Both the position numbers and the translations under genes were made by a program. The notes beneath the pieces are model-generated. The model saw only the letters and a list, made by a program, of their open reading frames with translations. It was not told the origin of the DNA and did no database searches. DNA of 64,000 bases from positions 1,951,799-2,015,798 of the forward strand of contig CM067104.1 of assembly GCA_034008185.1 (NCBI GenBank), read 5' to 3'. Positions within the stretch are counted from its first letter, which is position 1; each line of letters begins with the position of its first letter. This DNA comes from Gorsachius magnificus. Lineage: Eukaryota; Chordata; Aves; Pelecaniformes; Ardeidae. Below are positions 1 through 14,700 of this stretch, piece by piece.

Positions 1-1807
1 CACGTGATGGTTATGTTTTGATAAGCGAATACAGAACTCTGTATTAAATGTTAGGATATCCAAAAAATACCAGTGAAAATGGTTGTTTGTCCCCCTAATA
101 TGGTTTGAGAATCTCTGGCTAGCAGGACATGTTCTTTTTAACTAGAAATAAAGGTTTAATTTTTTGGCATGATAGTTTAACGAATCATTAATAAATAAGC
201 TCGGTAGGTTGCCTCCGTTGAATGTCGGTATCGCAAATGGAACTACTAAAAATTTGGGTAAGAGGTGAGAAGTTTTAAAAAGGTTCCCAGGCCAAACAGT
301 GATGCTGGGGGCCGAGGGAGAACTTCTTCCAGGAGTGCGTTGCCCCTGTATTCTTGATTTTTTTTTTTTTTTTTTTCCAAAGCGCATAATGCTGGGCTAA
401 GTGGATAGTTAGTTTGCTGTAACATTCAACTAACATTCTGCTCTCTGGTACGTTGGAAGGTATAGGAGGTGGTTGAAGATTTCTGTAACTAGTCAGGTGT
501 GATTTGCTGGTATTGTAAGTTCCCGGAGCTTGAGGCGCTTGCCTTAAGTTGTTTACCGAAAACCACACACTAAGAAAGTGGTATAACTGGAACTGGACTG
601 CAGGATTTGTGGTTTCCTCTTCATTTCTTTAATGCCTTGGTAGCTTGTGAGAATTCATAAGCAGCGCCTATTTAAATGACACAATTGCTCTTCTTTTTGC
701 ATGACTTCAGGTGACAACCTGAAGGTAATTACTACTATATGACCTTTCGTTTTTAAAAAGTTCCCACTGATGCACAATTCATTTTAGAATTGAAACTCTA
801 GTAGCCAGTATTCCTAGTGCCCCTTGCTGAATTATGTAAAATGATAATTTCTTACCAGATTATCTATTTAGCTCCCTGTATTCATGGGAAAAACAGACTT
901 TCCAGGTTGATAAAGCCACTCCCTTCTTGACACATTGGAAGGAGCCAGAACCTGGACAACTAGAGGTCTGTTTGGTTTTGTAATCAATGGGAACAGCAAA
1001 GGCTCTTGCCGCTGGGATATTACTGGTTTTCCTGCCAATGACGCGCACTGGTCAGTGGAACACTGAGTAATGAACCCACCTTCTCAACGTATTTTCCTGT
1101 GGGTTTGCTCTTCTTCACAACTCCAACTTAATTTGGGATAATGACTTATTGCATCCGTCAAACGCCTTTACTTGTTGTGCCCGTAGCAGCGACGTCTACA
1201 AGGAGCCTGGTGTAAATGACTATGATCTCTAAAAGCAGTTTACCTATATCGCTTTACCACAAGTTAAACTGCTAATTCTCTTCCGTCTTAATGCGCTAAT
1301 GAGAGTATGGTGCGGTCCTGTTCCCACTGGAAACATGGCAAAACAGGGAGCAAACCATACAGATCACAAAATATTGACATTTATTGCAAATGGCCCTACT
1401 GAGTGTGTAGATGCATAAGCCTTACCTGCCTTATCTACTATTTCGTTTATCAGGATTTGTCTGAATCTTATCACCTTTGCTTTTGTGTTTTGTAATGGAT
1501 TCTTTAAAGGTGACTTCATCTCCCTTTATCACTAATAGGTTACTTAAATTACGTGAAATTGTGTATTATGTCACCTGCTTCAGATTTGCTGTAAATTGTC
1601 TCTTACTTCAAGTACCAAACAGCTGCTTAAAAAAACTGGAAAAAAACTTAAAGAAGGGGCAGGTGTATCTTAACTGATTAGGGTATATTTGGGCAGATGT
1701 GTTAATATGCTAATTAGATCCTGTAATTATATGGGAAAAGAGGAAAGTATGGTCAAAAAAGGCTACTTTTATTTCCTCCTCTCAGAGAATTATGGGCTGT
1801 TTTCCAG
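1..1807 (+). other. DIP2B: DIP2B intron (between exons 2 and 3)
   Basis: No coding similarity, RNA gene or full transposon was recognised here on either strand. It carries an oligo-T run at about 358-376 and ends in the acceptor AG at 1806-1807. It is assigned to DIP2B because the first exon in the window begins inside a codon. Confidence 0.85.
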
Positions 1808-4800
1808 GGGTTGATCCAGCATTACAGAAGGAGTCCAGAAATCAGATGCCCGTTCCATCTGCAACTCCAGCCTCAGCATCATCGTCATCATCATCCTCCT
1901 CATCCAAATTTCACCGAGCTCGCTCAGGGGGAGCCAGAGATGAACGTTATCGATCTGGTAAGGGTGCAGGAGCAGGAGTTTACCTGGGGTTCCTGTTAAT
2001 GAGGAAGAATGTACTGTGTCCTCTCAAGGAGTCAGGCAATTTGGCCACTGATGGGAAGTCCTGCCTTGGTGGTTCTGTGTAAGGAAACATCAGACTTGTA
2101 GGACTGCGGCTGCTGAATCAAAAAGAATGCTAAGTAGAAAAACCAAGTAACTTTCTGCCACCTTGATTTTCTGGCTTGAATGCAACTATTCAATGCGAGT
2201 CGTTCACAGAATGAAAAGGCTATTTTAACCTTGTCGGCAGGTAACCAGATTCAGTGAAGTGACAGGTGATAATTTGTTCCTGGAATTGGTGAATGCTGTG
2301 CGTATCTGCTGTAGGAGGCTGGAGGATGAGAGCTGGCTTTCTCTATTTGTGCTTCAGGTACTTCCAAGAGCAGCAGAAATGGCTGACTAGCGCCCTGCTG
2401 ATTTCCTTCTCTGCTTAAGGAAAAGAGAAGGTGGTGACACCTATTTTTTGTTTCCACCTGGTTTTGTTACTCACTTTGTGTTAACGAGATTTAAGTTTTC
2501 TTCTCAACAGGGGCAAATAAAGTGTATCAAATACACCTTCTCCAGTAATACTGCTATCATGTACCACCATTTCATAAAGCATTAGAAGAGCCTAGTTTTC
2601 TGGGTTTTGGAAAAGCATAATTAAAATACATTAATCTGAGAAATTCATGTAGAGGAGATCTCCCTTGTCCTACTAGTTTTTTGACAAAGTTGTCTTCTCA
2701 TCGCGGGTGATGAGTCTTCAGTTAAAGAGTTCTGGAGCTTTGCAGGGGGATGGAAGCCTCGGTTCCTAGCCTGTTTCAGTTACTAATCATGCATGTATTT
2801 ACAACTGCAGTTAGTAGCTTTCAAGATTTACATGAAATCTGCATCCATTCAGGTTTTTGAACATAAGGGTTTTCCTAAATCAGACAACTGGTGCAGAATG
2901 TGACATTTTATAGACCAGAGTTGCACCTGGGGCTGTATACACTGTTCGCTTATGTGTGTATTTTAAATTATGAACAAACATGTTTTAGGATAATCTTTGG
3001 TTGAGAGGAACAGTCTGGTGGGGTTGGGGGTTCTATAAAAGTTGCTAGAGACACAAGAATATAATGACCAATCCAGAAGATTCCAGACTAAAAACTGTGG
3101 CCCTGCTATGTAGCTTGCTAACTTTAGAAACCTCAGTTAGTTTCCCTGGTTTGTTTTTGGTTTTTTTTTTAAGTTACTCATGAGGTGGCAAAATGTAGTT
3201 GTTTGGGAAGGCACTGTAAAATGGAGAGCTGCATAAATATAGATGGCTAGCAATAGTTGCACGTGTGTAAGCCACACAAAGTTTTCTTCCTCCTCTACTG
3301 TTGCACAACTGAGTATATGAACTTCCGTTTTGCAGATATCCACACAGAAGCAGTTCAAGCAGCACTGGCAAAACACAAAGAACAGAAGATGGCCCTGCCC
3401 ATGCCAACAAAAAGACGGTCTACGTTTGTTCAGTCTCCAGCTGATGCCTGCACTCCCCCAGGTTAGGTTCTCACAGTGTGCGCGTCTGTGTGGATGTTCA
3501 GGTGCGCATTAGTTACAGTTTCCAAATCGAGAGGCTGCAATTGTCAAAATACTCAAGCTCTTCAGCACATTTGTAGGTAGCCTGTTACTCCTGTAGCGCT
3601 CTCGCTGTGTTCGAGCAGCTGCTTGTTTTCATGGAGCTGCTGCTAGGGCTGTGAAAATGACTCCTCTTCCGGGAGCGTTTAAAGAATCCATTGGCAAGAG
3701 CTGAGCAGGCTTTCTGGACTGAGGCGGCTGCTTCTGCTTCCCTCACACCTATTTCAGTTGCATAATTCACATTTTGATTTTGTTCAGGTTTAATACTCAA
3801 CATACAGGAAAAGGATTTGCAGTGGTGTACGTTTGTGGGCAAAGACCTTGAAGGGGGTCCGGTGGGATTCCATGACTTGCAGGACTTTTCCTTCCTAACC
3901 CCTCCTGTGTAACGGCTGCAGCAAAATACCTCAGATAACGCAGTGTCTGTTATGGTGCATGTGCATCAGCTACTAATAAACGTCTCTGTTTTCAAGCAGC
4001 TGTATGCACTGGCTTAAAAATGAATATGTGTCATTTTCGGCAGTGACTTTTATGTTGTCTCTCATTGTGCAGAAGCATCACATGGATGGGCGAAGTCATC
4101 TGAATATTACGAACTCGTAGCTCGTTGTGAATTCACCTCTCTCTGAAATTGCTCTGCTAGGCCACTTCACTCACACCCATTCTTTTACCTCCGTTTTTCT
4201 TCATACTTCCTTTTTTCTTTTCCTTTCTACTGGGGGCTAATGCATGTTCCTGGTGTCTGCCTGGGTCTCAGCTTTGTACTAACTTGTCTAGGACTACAGC
4301 ACATTCTGAGCTGTGGGTCCTACACAAATAAAGGTTAGCACTTACAGTGTGTCCGCATCAGTCTTTTTCTTCAGCTCGTAACTGCATTCTACTTTGGCAA
4401 GTAGGTAGAACATGATTTAATAGTTTGATTTACAGCTAGAGTATAGGTGGGCAATCATTTTGAAGAACATGTACATTTTAGCCACAGCGTAACTGCATGT
4501 TTATATGTAGCACTGTACAACTTAAGATATCAAGTTATGAGTGCTTTCTTCACGATAAATAAATAACTAGTTCACAGCTTTAGGATGGACACGGTATCTG
4601 TTCTCGGAAACGCAGGGTGCAGTTCCTTGTTGTAGTTTTCTCTTGTTTTGTTTTGGTTTGGGGTTGGTTGGTTTGTTTTCTGCAATTGAAAGGGACCCAT
4701 TTAGAACACCAGACAAAAGCATTTTCTGCCTGTGACCTTGGCACATTTGTTTCCCAGTGCCTGCATTCTGCTTTGTTCCTGTGAATTTTCAGTTTCAACT

Positions 4801-7800
4801 GACCCCCCCACTTTCCATTTCAGAATTACCAAAGTTAGGCCATACAGCATCTGATATTATAGAGCATGAATGGAAAAGTAATGAGAGATAAGTTAATAAA
4901 CTTGGAGAACCCAGGGGAAGGATACTTGTGTGAGGAGGTGAATCTTTTGTGTGCTTTAAACAGGGGCAAAGCACCAAGAGTAAATGTGTTCACACTGGAG
5001 ATGTCTGCTGCTTTAACTTCCGTTTTGGCCAATGTAACCTTGTTTGACACCGCCTGTGGAAAAAAAAATCTTCATATTACAAGCCTGTGCCGTTGATATG
5101 TGAATTGGAAAGAGAGCATGTTCAGTGCGATGTGCTTTTCCCTAAGCAGCTAGATTTTCTTTTCTGCTTCCACACAGACACGTCTTCCGCATCCGAGGAT
5201 GAGGGGTCGCTAAGGCGCCAAGCTGCTCTTTCTGCTGCATTGCATCAGAGCTTACAGAATGCTGAGTCTTGGATCAACCGATCTATTCAGGGGTCATCCA
5301 CATCTTCATCAGCATCTTCTACACTTTCCCATGGAGAAGGCAAAGGGACCAGTGGGTCACTAGCTGATGTATTTGCCAATACTCGAATAGGTAGGAGATG
5401 GGTACGAACAGAAAAATTGCTTCAAGTTCAGATTGTATGAATAAAGCTGGAGGTGTCCGCTGCATAAGGGAAATTCGGATCAAGAAGTTAGTTAGTTTTG
5501 ATGGAACTTGCTAGGATTTGTTGGACTTGCACCATCACAATGTTGTTTTTCCTTAAGAATTTCAGAATATTGAGTTGGTTGAAAAAGGGGAAGCGGGGAG
5601 CAGGAGCTTATCGAAGTAGAAAAGACTCCAGGGTGTGCTGACAGAACTGACAGGATCAGTAGGCACCACTTTCTTTCTGTATACTGTGTTGCTTATGTCT
5701 ACAGCTGTCTGAAGCTACTGTGTGTACAAAGCTACCGTATGCAAGTAGCATTTGGCTTCTGTGTCCTGATGAATACCAGAAAGGTGTCTTTGCCTATTGA
5801 GTGGGGGAAATGCCGCGTTTAACATTCTCATTTTGCTATAAGCCCTAATGGTTTATTGTTTGCGTTAGATTTCAAAAAAAAAAAAAAAAGAAAGAACCAA
5901 ACCCACCATATATGTGAACAAATGAGCGTGTCATTAAAAATGGTTTTAGCAGAGTAAATATTTAGCACAGATCACGACTAGTCTGAGAAATAATCAGAGC
6001 ATCCAGGTGTTGAGAAGACGGAGCAAAATCTACAGATCTGGATACCCCAGGCTCAGTTTTTTGAGGCTCTGAGGTGCTCCTTGCTGCTGATGCTTCTGTA
6101 TGAAATTGCAAAGTTTGGTTTTGCTCTTTGTGTTTGTCTTTATCTGCTGTTAAGGATATTACTGCATCTTAGGAGGTGTCTGTATTTTGTGTGCTCTCTG
6201 CTTTTGCTTAACTGGTTTGGGGCAAGCAGTGCATAGAAGTGCTGGTGTTTTTAACTGTTTCACTTAATTATTTTTTTTTTATTGCTGTTGGTTTTGTTTG
6301 TTTATTTGCTGGGATGCAAGTTGTTTTCTGAAACAGAAAACTGGGGAAATTGCCCATAAAATGTATTCAGTATAATTAATGTCTCTTTGAAGCAGAGAGG
6401 CTGTTTTTAATTGGAGCATACAGAAAGCCACAATACCTTTTGTAATGAATTAAGGTAATATAGCTTTTTATCTACTGTCTAGTAGAATTCGTATTTTATG
6501 CGAAACAGAAGTTTTAAATCTTTGTTAGAATTATATTTGCCACGTAGATGCCACGTTCATCCTGTGTTAACACCTAATTTAAATGAATAGGAACCCTCAC
6601 ATACGCAATTTTATACATCTCTTTGGAGAGAGCAATAAAAAGTCCTGCAAAAGGTTGGAGTTGTACAAAATCTAGGTCCTTCCTAGTGATCTTAGAAGCT
6701 CAATACATGAGAAATGTTCCTTGCCACTGTATCTCCAAAGGTATGCAGAAATGGGTTGGGTTTTTTTCCTCCTTAGAAAGAGGGGCGCAGAGAATCAACC
6801 ACAAAGACCTTTCTGTGGGAATTATTCAGTTTCTGACTTCCTTCAGACTCTCTGTGCAAAGCCAACATACAGTTTCAAATTTGTTGGGTTTTTTCCTTTG
6901 TAAGCAAGAAGAGTTGTCGGTTCTGTTAAGCTGGAGTGGAATATTCTTGCCCTATCAGATGATTGAACCTACTGTGTTGTATAAAGAAATCCCATGTAAG
7001 CAAAAATTGCTTATTTAAGAGAAAGTTAATGAGCGAATTACTGAAGTATGCAGAAGTTACTTGCAGTTTTGAAGCTTACAAACTCATCTGAAAAGCAGAA
7101 CAGCGTCTTGCAACTTAAAGCAAAAGTAAGACCCAGCTCACCCCATTCATTAGATTTTAAGTTTATTATTTAACTGCTGGACAGGCTCATGCTGTTTAGC
7201 CACCGAACTGGAAGAAATTTAAACCCAACATGATTTTTTGCTGATCTGCGTTAGTCAATAGCCTACTGCGTGTTTTGTTTTAGAAAGCCCTTACTGACAG
7301 AAAAGTTAAATAGTATAATTCTAGCAAGAGAGATTACTGCATAGGTGATGTAGGTTTTTGTTCTAGGGCTCTGAATATTTCAGAGTTCCTGTGTCTCTCA
7401 AACTTTTTTTTTTTTTTAACAGTACGGAATGTCAAGAGCTTGAGCTTGATTTCAAGGTTAGAAACTAAGAACAGGAATTCTGTTTTGCTGAACCACTTTC
7501 CTGACATGGACAAAGCCACTCATCTTGTGCCTTTGTTTTCTGTTTTCCAGAACAGATCATGTGCACCTCCTAGAGCTACTTAATATTTAGGAAGCGGTGT
7601 GTTTAGCATTAATAAGAACTCCCATATTTTCAACCCATTAAATTCTTAAGATTGTTGGTAACAGGTAACTAACACTTTGCTTGTTCCATCTGATAGTAAA
7701 AGGTATACGTTAACTGTCGTCTCAATTTTCTCCCTTTTTTTAGAAAATTTCTCAGTTCCCCCAGATGTCACAGCAACTACCTCCTCTTCCTCAGCACGCC

Positions 7801-8793
7801 CAGCAGCGATTGACCTTCCTCCTTCAGGGATTGTGAAAGGCATGCACAAGGGATCTAATCGGTCTAGTCTCATGGATACTGCTGATGGTACGGAACCTTT
7901 CAGAGGACCCAGAAGTGAGAATGGTGTTAAGAAAGGACTGAAGTCACATGATTTACTCTCCCAACTCAAGTTTATCCCATTTAAGCACTTCACAAATCTG
8001 AAATGTTATGGCATGAGCATTAACACATCCCTGTGCTGCAGCAATTGCCTATTCTGTACTGAACTGGAAAAAATCATGGGAGAGATAATAGGCGTTTTAT
8101 TTCTCTACCACTTCTTAAGAAAAAAACCTACAAATGCATAGGTACGAATACATAATTGCTTTTGTCCTAGAATCCCTAAAAGGAAAGGTAAGATGAATGA
8201 AATAATGTCATTCTTAACTATAATTAAGCTCCCAGGAAGCTGATAATACTGACTCTAAACTGGTTGGCATAAACCTTTGTGCAGAGGGGTAGCATTAATG
8301 CTTCTGGTCTTGTTGTGTCCTCCCTCTGCTGGCAGCCTTGCACTGCAGTTGATCCATATTGCAGGGAGGCACAGATCTGTAGGCTGTGTTTTACAGCCAG
8401 TACCGTGTACAAGAGACAGATGGAAATCAGGCTTTGGAAAGGGAGTAAATGCTTTAAAGATGAATTTTTGTTGCTAGGATTTTCTCACTGCTGAGTTAAT
8501 ACAGAACTGATATAATACTAATGTCATCCTGCACTGGTACAGCCTTTAATAATGGGTGTCAGTAGTTGCATGAGCGGGCGCACCAAGAGAAGTATCCTCC
8601 GGTGGAAGGAGGTGAGATGTAACTGTTAATAGACATGACAAACACTTTTATTAGACAAAATCTTTCCCTCCAGGTGTTCCCGTGAGTAGTAGAGTCTCCA
8701 CGAAAATTCAGCAGTTGCTTAACACCTTGAAAAGACCTAAAAGACCACCCCTGAAAGAATTTTTTGTGGATGACTTTGAAGAAATTGTGGAAG
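1808..8793 (+). CDS. DIP2B: DIP2B exons 3-7: serine-rich N-terminal linker
   Basis: Coding exons are 1808-1957, 3336-3461, 5178-5390, 7744-7887 and 8674-8793. They encode roughly residues 55-306 if the missing start equals human. The first has a run of nine serines (TCA/TCG/TCC codons) followed by KFHRARSGG; the second contains [16 protein letters not shown] and a basic KRRS; the third and fourth hold further Ser-rich low-complexity stretches; the fifth has basic [13 protein letters not shown] leading to acidic DDFEEIVE. The end of the DMAP1-binding region probably falls in the early exons; the rest looks like a disordered linker. The serine run in the fourth exon is shorter than I recall for human (four serines here). 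All donors in this block split a codon after its first G. Confidence 0.95.
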
Positions 8794-11700
8794 GTAATAG
8801 CACCAAATAATGTTTTTTATTAGTCATTTATTATAAGTACATAGGCATGCACGGGGCTGAATTTATTTATGCCATTGTTTTTGAAATGGGTTGACTTGAT
8901 CTTTGCAGCTAGCAGTAGCCTTCGTGAATAGTCTGATACAAAACCAATGTTTGAAGTAATTCACTGTACTGCTGAGCTTTGGGTGGCCTCCTCAGCACTA
9001 AACAACTTCTTGCAATACCAAAACTTATTAACAAAAATACTTAAATAGATTTTTAAAACCCCTTCATTTGCTTAGGCTGCTTTAATTAATTTCCCAAAAG
9101 GGATTGTCTTTACTGGTCATTTTATTACAACCTTATTTTGTAAGATTGTTTGCCTTTTCTCCAATTCAGTGTTGCTTTCCTCACTGTTATATTGAATACC
9201 TTTTAACAGCACCTTAGGAGCAGACTGTGTTCATGATGTTTTGCTTTGTGCAGAGCTTCCTAAGAAATGAAATGTGATAGGTGTTGTTAAACCTAAACAC
9301 GATGAGGAAGAGCATTTGTTTCCAGTGTGTCTTTCCAGTTTAACTGTCTGGTAACAAACGGGCCAAGATGAACTGGAAACATTACTGAATTTTCTTCAGT
9401 TCCCCAGCCTGACCCAAATCAGCCCAAGCCAGAGGGACGCCAGATGACACCTGTGAAGGGAGAACCCCTGGGAGTTGTTTGTAACTGGCCTCCTGCCTTA
9501 GAAGCAGCACTGCAGCGCTGGGGAACCACACAAGCTAAATGCCCCTGTCTGACAGCACTGGATGTTACAGGAAAACCAGTTTATACCCTCACATATGGTG
9601 AGTTGAGCTCTGGCTTCCATTGCTAAGCTGCTCTGAAAGAGCAATAGTGGCTAGAACACAGGGTTGTAGACAAAGCAGTGTAACTGAAACGGAGGATGTG
9701 GCTATAGATGGTAAAAGCAGTCAAGAACTGAAATATTCTCTTGTATGCTGGGTTGATTCAGAGTTGTGCAAGTCTCTCTTCTTTGTGTCCTAGGGAAATT
9801 GTGGAGCAGAAGTCTCAAGCTGGCCTACACACTGCTTAATAAACTGGGGACCAAAAATGAACCCGTGTTAAAACCCGGAGACAGGGTAATGAGTTTGGGA
9901 CTGTCTGGTTCTCCCTCTGAAATAAAAAGAGGGTTGGGAGGGCTGTAACTTACCACAGACACGATAATCTTATTCTTTTAATAGCAAGACTCTTATCCCA
10001 GGGACAGGCTATTTGAGAAAGAAACTTTTGTGATTTTTTCAGTCCTGCTGGCTGCTCTGTAAGCAACTTCTTGGCTCTGGACTTTGAAATACATCTAAGG
10101 AAGAGCATTGCACCTCTGAGGGAAATACAGGGCTTTAGATCTCTGTGTTTTGGCTGTGTGTGCATCTTCATGTGTATGGGCACACAGAGAATGCTGACAT
10201 TACTGCGTGAGGAACTCAAGTGTTTAAAGATGCCCTGTGAAAAATGCTGTGATAGAATGAAATAACACAAAGTTTTCTGATTTTTAGTCACTATAGATCT
10301 GAACTTTGCAATTTTTCCTTGTATTTCAACTAACAAAACATTTTTGTGAATTGTAGGTAGCCCTTGTTTATCCCAACAATGACCCAGTCATGTTTATGGT
10401 GGCATTTTACGGCTGTCTCCTAGCAGAAGTCATACCAGTGCCTATAGAGGTACCTCTTACCAGAAAGGTAACGTTGATGGCGCTTAGAGGAGTGATAGGC
10501 TGATGTGGGATGAAAACCAAGTCAGACCATCAACCTCTGAAAGTGTTTCACAGCATCTGGCTGCTGCCCTAGCAGCTCCCTCTGGACGCAGTGTGCGCGA
10601 CCGTTGTGAACCTGGAATAGCTGTTTAAAAATGGAAAAACATATTGACCAGAGCACTGTGCTGAGTAGCTGGAAATGGTCGATTCACCTAAATGCTGTAG
10701 TCTTCATTCTGTTATTGCAAATAATTTATACAGTACAGGTAATACTGTGAATCTGCCCTCTGATCGATGTGAAGGGCGTCTCATTTCCAGCCATGCTTAG
10801 CATCTGCTGGTCTTCTGACTTTGCTGGAGACCGAAGGTGCTAAGGATTTCCGAAGACTTCGAGGCACTTTTTGTAAATTATTTGCTCAGTGGGTGTTTTC
10901 TTTACCCTTACCAGAATTTTTGCAATATTGCCATATTATTGCCATGTCAACAACTGTCTAAAACTATAGAATTTCATAAGAGGAAACAAAAGAAACAAGA
11001 TAATGGCAAACATATGGCAAGAGAGGTGGTAATGAAATGGTAAGCTAGACTGGTAATACTATGGGAGTCACAGAGCTTTGCTTTAATTTGTCTGCAATGT
11101 GACAACTGCTATAGCAACGAAATATAAAATTAAAACTTCTCCCAGTATTTGCCCAATCAGCTTTCTTAGTAAGGTGCCTTGTCATTTCGGTGTAAATATA
11201 TGCTTTGCTTTTTTTTGCCTCATGGTTCCTCTTTGAAGCATCTGGGCTTCCATTAATGAAAATAAGTGATGTACCCTCAATGCCTGGATGCTGGGCATGA
11301 GCACTTATTTTCTGTGGGATTCACATCCAATGCGTTTCAGTCTTGCCAATGTAATATTTGTTTTGTGTATAAAGAGCTCCCTTTGAGAATCACCAAATTT
11401 CTCTGCAATCTGTCCCGAGTTACATAATCACTTCATTTTTTTGAACAAAATGAATTGAAAAGAGCAGACTTGGTATGCAGAAGATTAAGTAGCCCTTTGC
11501 ATTTTTGTGTTGGCTGACCATTTTCCTGCAGACTTTTATTGGCTTGTGGGTACGCCTCCATTTTCACCCAGCAGGCCTTTGTGCTGGATATAGATCATCT
11601 TCCAAAATGTGGTGTTATGTAAGCTCAGAAGCAGTTGTATTCATCCCTGCCAGACAGTGGTTGTCGTTTGAGTTTCAAACCGTTGCCAGACGTTGGATGT

Positions 11701-14700
11701 AGGTGGAGAATGACAAGCCAAAGGAAAGAGTGTTTGTGGGCATGGGTGGTTTCTTCTTTTTCCTCCCCATGTGATCCATAATGTTACCATCCAGTTACCA
11801 GAGCATTACCAAACCTTGGATTTTGGTAAGGGGAAAGTTGACTTCTGTCATCTTCAAGTAGGAATGACTTTTCTCCCCTCTTCCTTCAGGATGCTGGTGG
11901 CCAGCAGATTGGTTTTCTGCTGGGAAGCTGTGGTATCACTTTGGCCCTCACCACTGAAGTTTGTCTGAAAGGGCTTCCAAAAACCCAAAATGGAGAAATT
12001 GTGCAGTTTAAAGGTTAGATTGGTTATACACTTGCTTTTGATTGTACTTTTGCTATAGCTGAACTGTCTAAAAGTGGTTGTCAGAAGTCTGAATGCATTT
12101 TGGGGGGTGCAAAGTGAGCAGCTTTTCTGATAGCCTCATTTAACTGTTGTTGGTTTTATGCATATGGTGTAGATTGACCTGTGTGTCTGACAGAATTGCT
12201 TTGTTGTTCTGGAAGTCGCAGTGAATCCACCTCACAAGCCAGGGTTGTCCTCAGATCCCTTCAGTGACGTTTGGCAGGTTCCAAAGCGGTTTTATTAATG
12301 ATACAACAAGCTATACTTAGAAATACTGCAGGGATCTTTCCTGAGCAGAGGAAGTGCCTTGTTGCCCACTGAACTCCCTGATGAGAAACAAGATGAGCCT
12401 TCTGGCTAGTGGCTTGGCTTGGCTTGGTATTTTGCTTGTGTGACTGAACTTGGACAAATGATGGGGTTTTAGTGTGTTCTTGCAGAATATATATCCCTCA
12501 ATAAATAAACTGATATTAATATTCTACTTTAATTTTGGCTCTAGGTTGGCCCAGACTCAAATGGGTTGTGACAGATTCAAAATATCTCTCCAAATCTCCT
12601 AAGGATTGGCAGCCCAACATCTCGGCTGCAGGAACTGAGCCAGCATATATTGAGGTAAGTAGTGAATGGGGAATAGAAAGCAGTTTCCGTGAGCTGAATT
12701 TAATGTTCTAATCACCAGAGAGATAATACTTTCACCTCACTGCCTTAAACTTCCCAGTTTCTAGCCACTGAAACAAGTCTTTCACTGTGCACAACCTGCT
12801 GTGAAGCTTATTTTAGTTTTGAATATCTTTGTGGCCTTGAGCGCTGCTCAAGATGAAGTGGAGAACACTCCTCTTGTTCCAGAAAGCTAGTAACTGAGAC
12901 AACTGAGCTCTCAGGTAGTGTACTTGGTAACGCAGATTTCTGAAACTGCTTAAGCCAACAGCATTTCAAATTTTCTGTTCTTCCTAGCAGAGCTCATTTT
13001 CATTTGTACACCTCAGTGAGGCAACTTGTAGGAATTGCAGTGGTTTAAGTAGTAACAAGTAATTTCACTATTCTAAAATTAAGAATTGGCTTTTCAGTTT
13101 ACTTATGGGAGCAGGAGGAGATCCTGTGGGAAGCAGTAAGAGTGAAATAAACACAAATACACTGAATTTCCACCTTTATCTTGTATCTCTCTGGAGTTAC
13201 TTGAACGTGTTTGCTACCTGAATAACTACATTTTCTGTAGTGAACCTTGCTGATACATTTCTACAAGCAGGCACTTTTTTGAATATGTCTCGGCAGCTTT
13301 AGAGGAACAAAACTTTGTTTAATTTGGATTCTGTGATTTAATTTCCTCCACGTGTGGGATCCAGAGTCACACCCTGACTTTTTTTTCCCCTCTTCTGTAG
13401 TACAAGACGAGCAAAGAGGGCAGTGTTATGGGTGTTACAGTGTCTCGGATCGCCATGCTGTCTCACTGTCAAGCCTTGTCTCAGGCCTGCAACTATTCTG
13501 AAGGTAGGTGTTGTCATAGAAGCATCAAAGGAACGAAGGCTCAGCGACATCCTTTTCAGTGGTTGCCTCTCAAACAGCTGTCTACGAGTAACCAATACAC
13601 AATAGTATCTACTTAAAAAAGCAAAAAAAAGAAAAAGAAGAAACTGCAAATTAATTCTCCCCCAAAACTGAAGACTATCTGTAATCTTTTCCATCCAAAA
13701 CGATGTCCTTTTCATTGCCATATGAAGAGGAATAAGAAGTGGGATTTGCATCATGTCTAGAAAGTGAACAAGTCTGCTCTGATGAATCAAAAGGGGAGCA
13801 GATGAATCAGAAGTGGAGCATTTTCCAACGAGCTTGAGTCTTCCTCTCGCTGTACTGATTGCCCATTAAAATGTCTTTCCAAATTTTTGTTCTTGATGGT
13901 GTAAACATCAAAGCACCTCTTGCATAAACTGGTTCTGTACCAGTCGCATGAGGCTTTTTGGCCAACCCAGAAATGGAGATTGGAAATTGCTGGTGGGAGT
14001 ACAGAGAGTTCCGCTATAGGGTATGGTTTTAGTCTGGTCTGCCTTGTACATCAAGCTAATTTATGTATCCATGACTGAAACTTTTTATTTTTAGAGCTGC
14101 GTGTCATGTGTGCTTTAAAATGCAGAGTTTGTCTTTTGGAAGCCCTCATTTTAATTTCCATTGCTTCTGGGAGCCAGCGCTTGAATGATGTTCTCTACCC
14201 TCTTCCCCTGCTGCTGCTCATGCATAATGAGGTTAAGACCCTTTCTGTTCTGCTGATGTACGTTACAGGCTGGAATGTAATTTCCTTGCAACTTTCTGGG
14301 ATGTGTTCCTTCTCTTAAATTGATGTTCAGTTGTGTTACTTAGCATAACAAGGAGCTCCGACGAGCAAAACGTATAATCAGACAAACAAGGCTCTGCTCT
14401 TGCTTGCTGCGTGTGTACCTTTTGGAGCAGATCTGACAGATTCAAATGGCAGATTCAAACGTATGCAGATTCCAGCATAAATAACGGTCACAGCTGTCCT
14501 GGCACGTTTCACTTCTACAACTTTCTTTTCCCAGGTGAAACGATAGTGAATGTTTTGGATTTTAAGAAGGATGCAGGGTTGTGGCACGGCATTCTAACGG
14601 TGAGTTGAGCCTGTAAGGACTTTGTGAAGCATTTCGTAACTCTTTAATTGCAACATTTGAGGAGATGGTTGAGGACCATTACCTATGAAATCAACTATTT

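Noticed and set aside
13338..13790. 150-codon minus-strand open frame
   Set aside because: It is antisense to DIP2B exon 13401-13503 and flanking intron; no homology.
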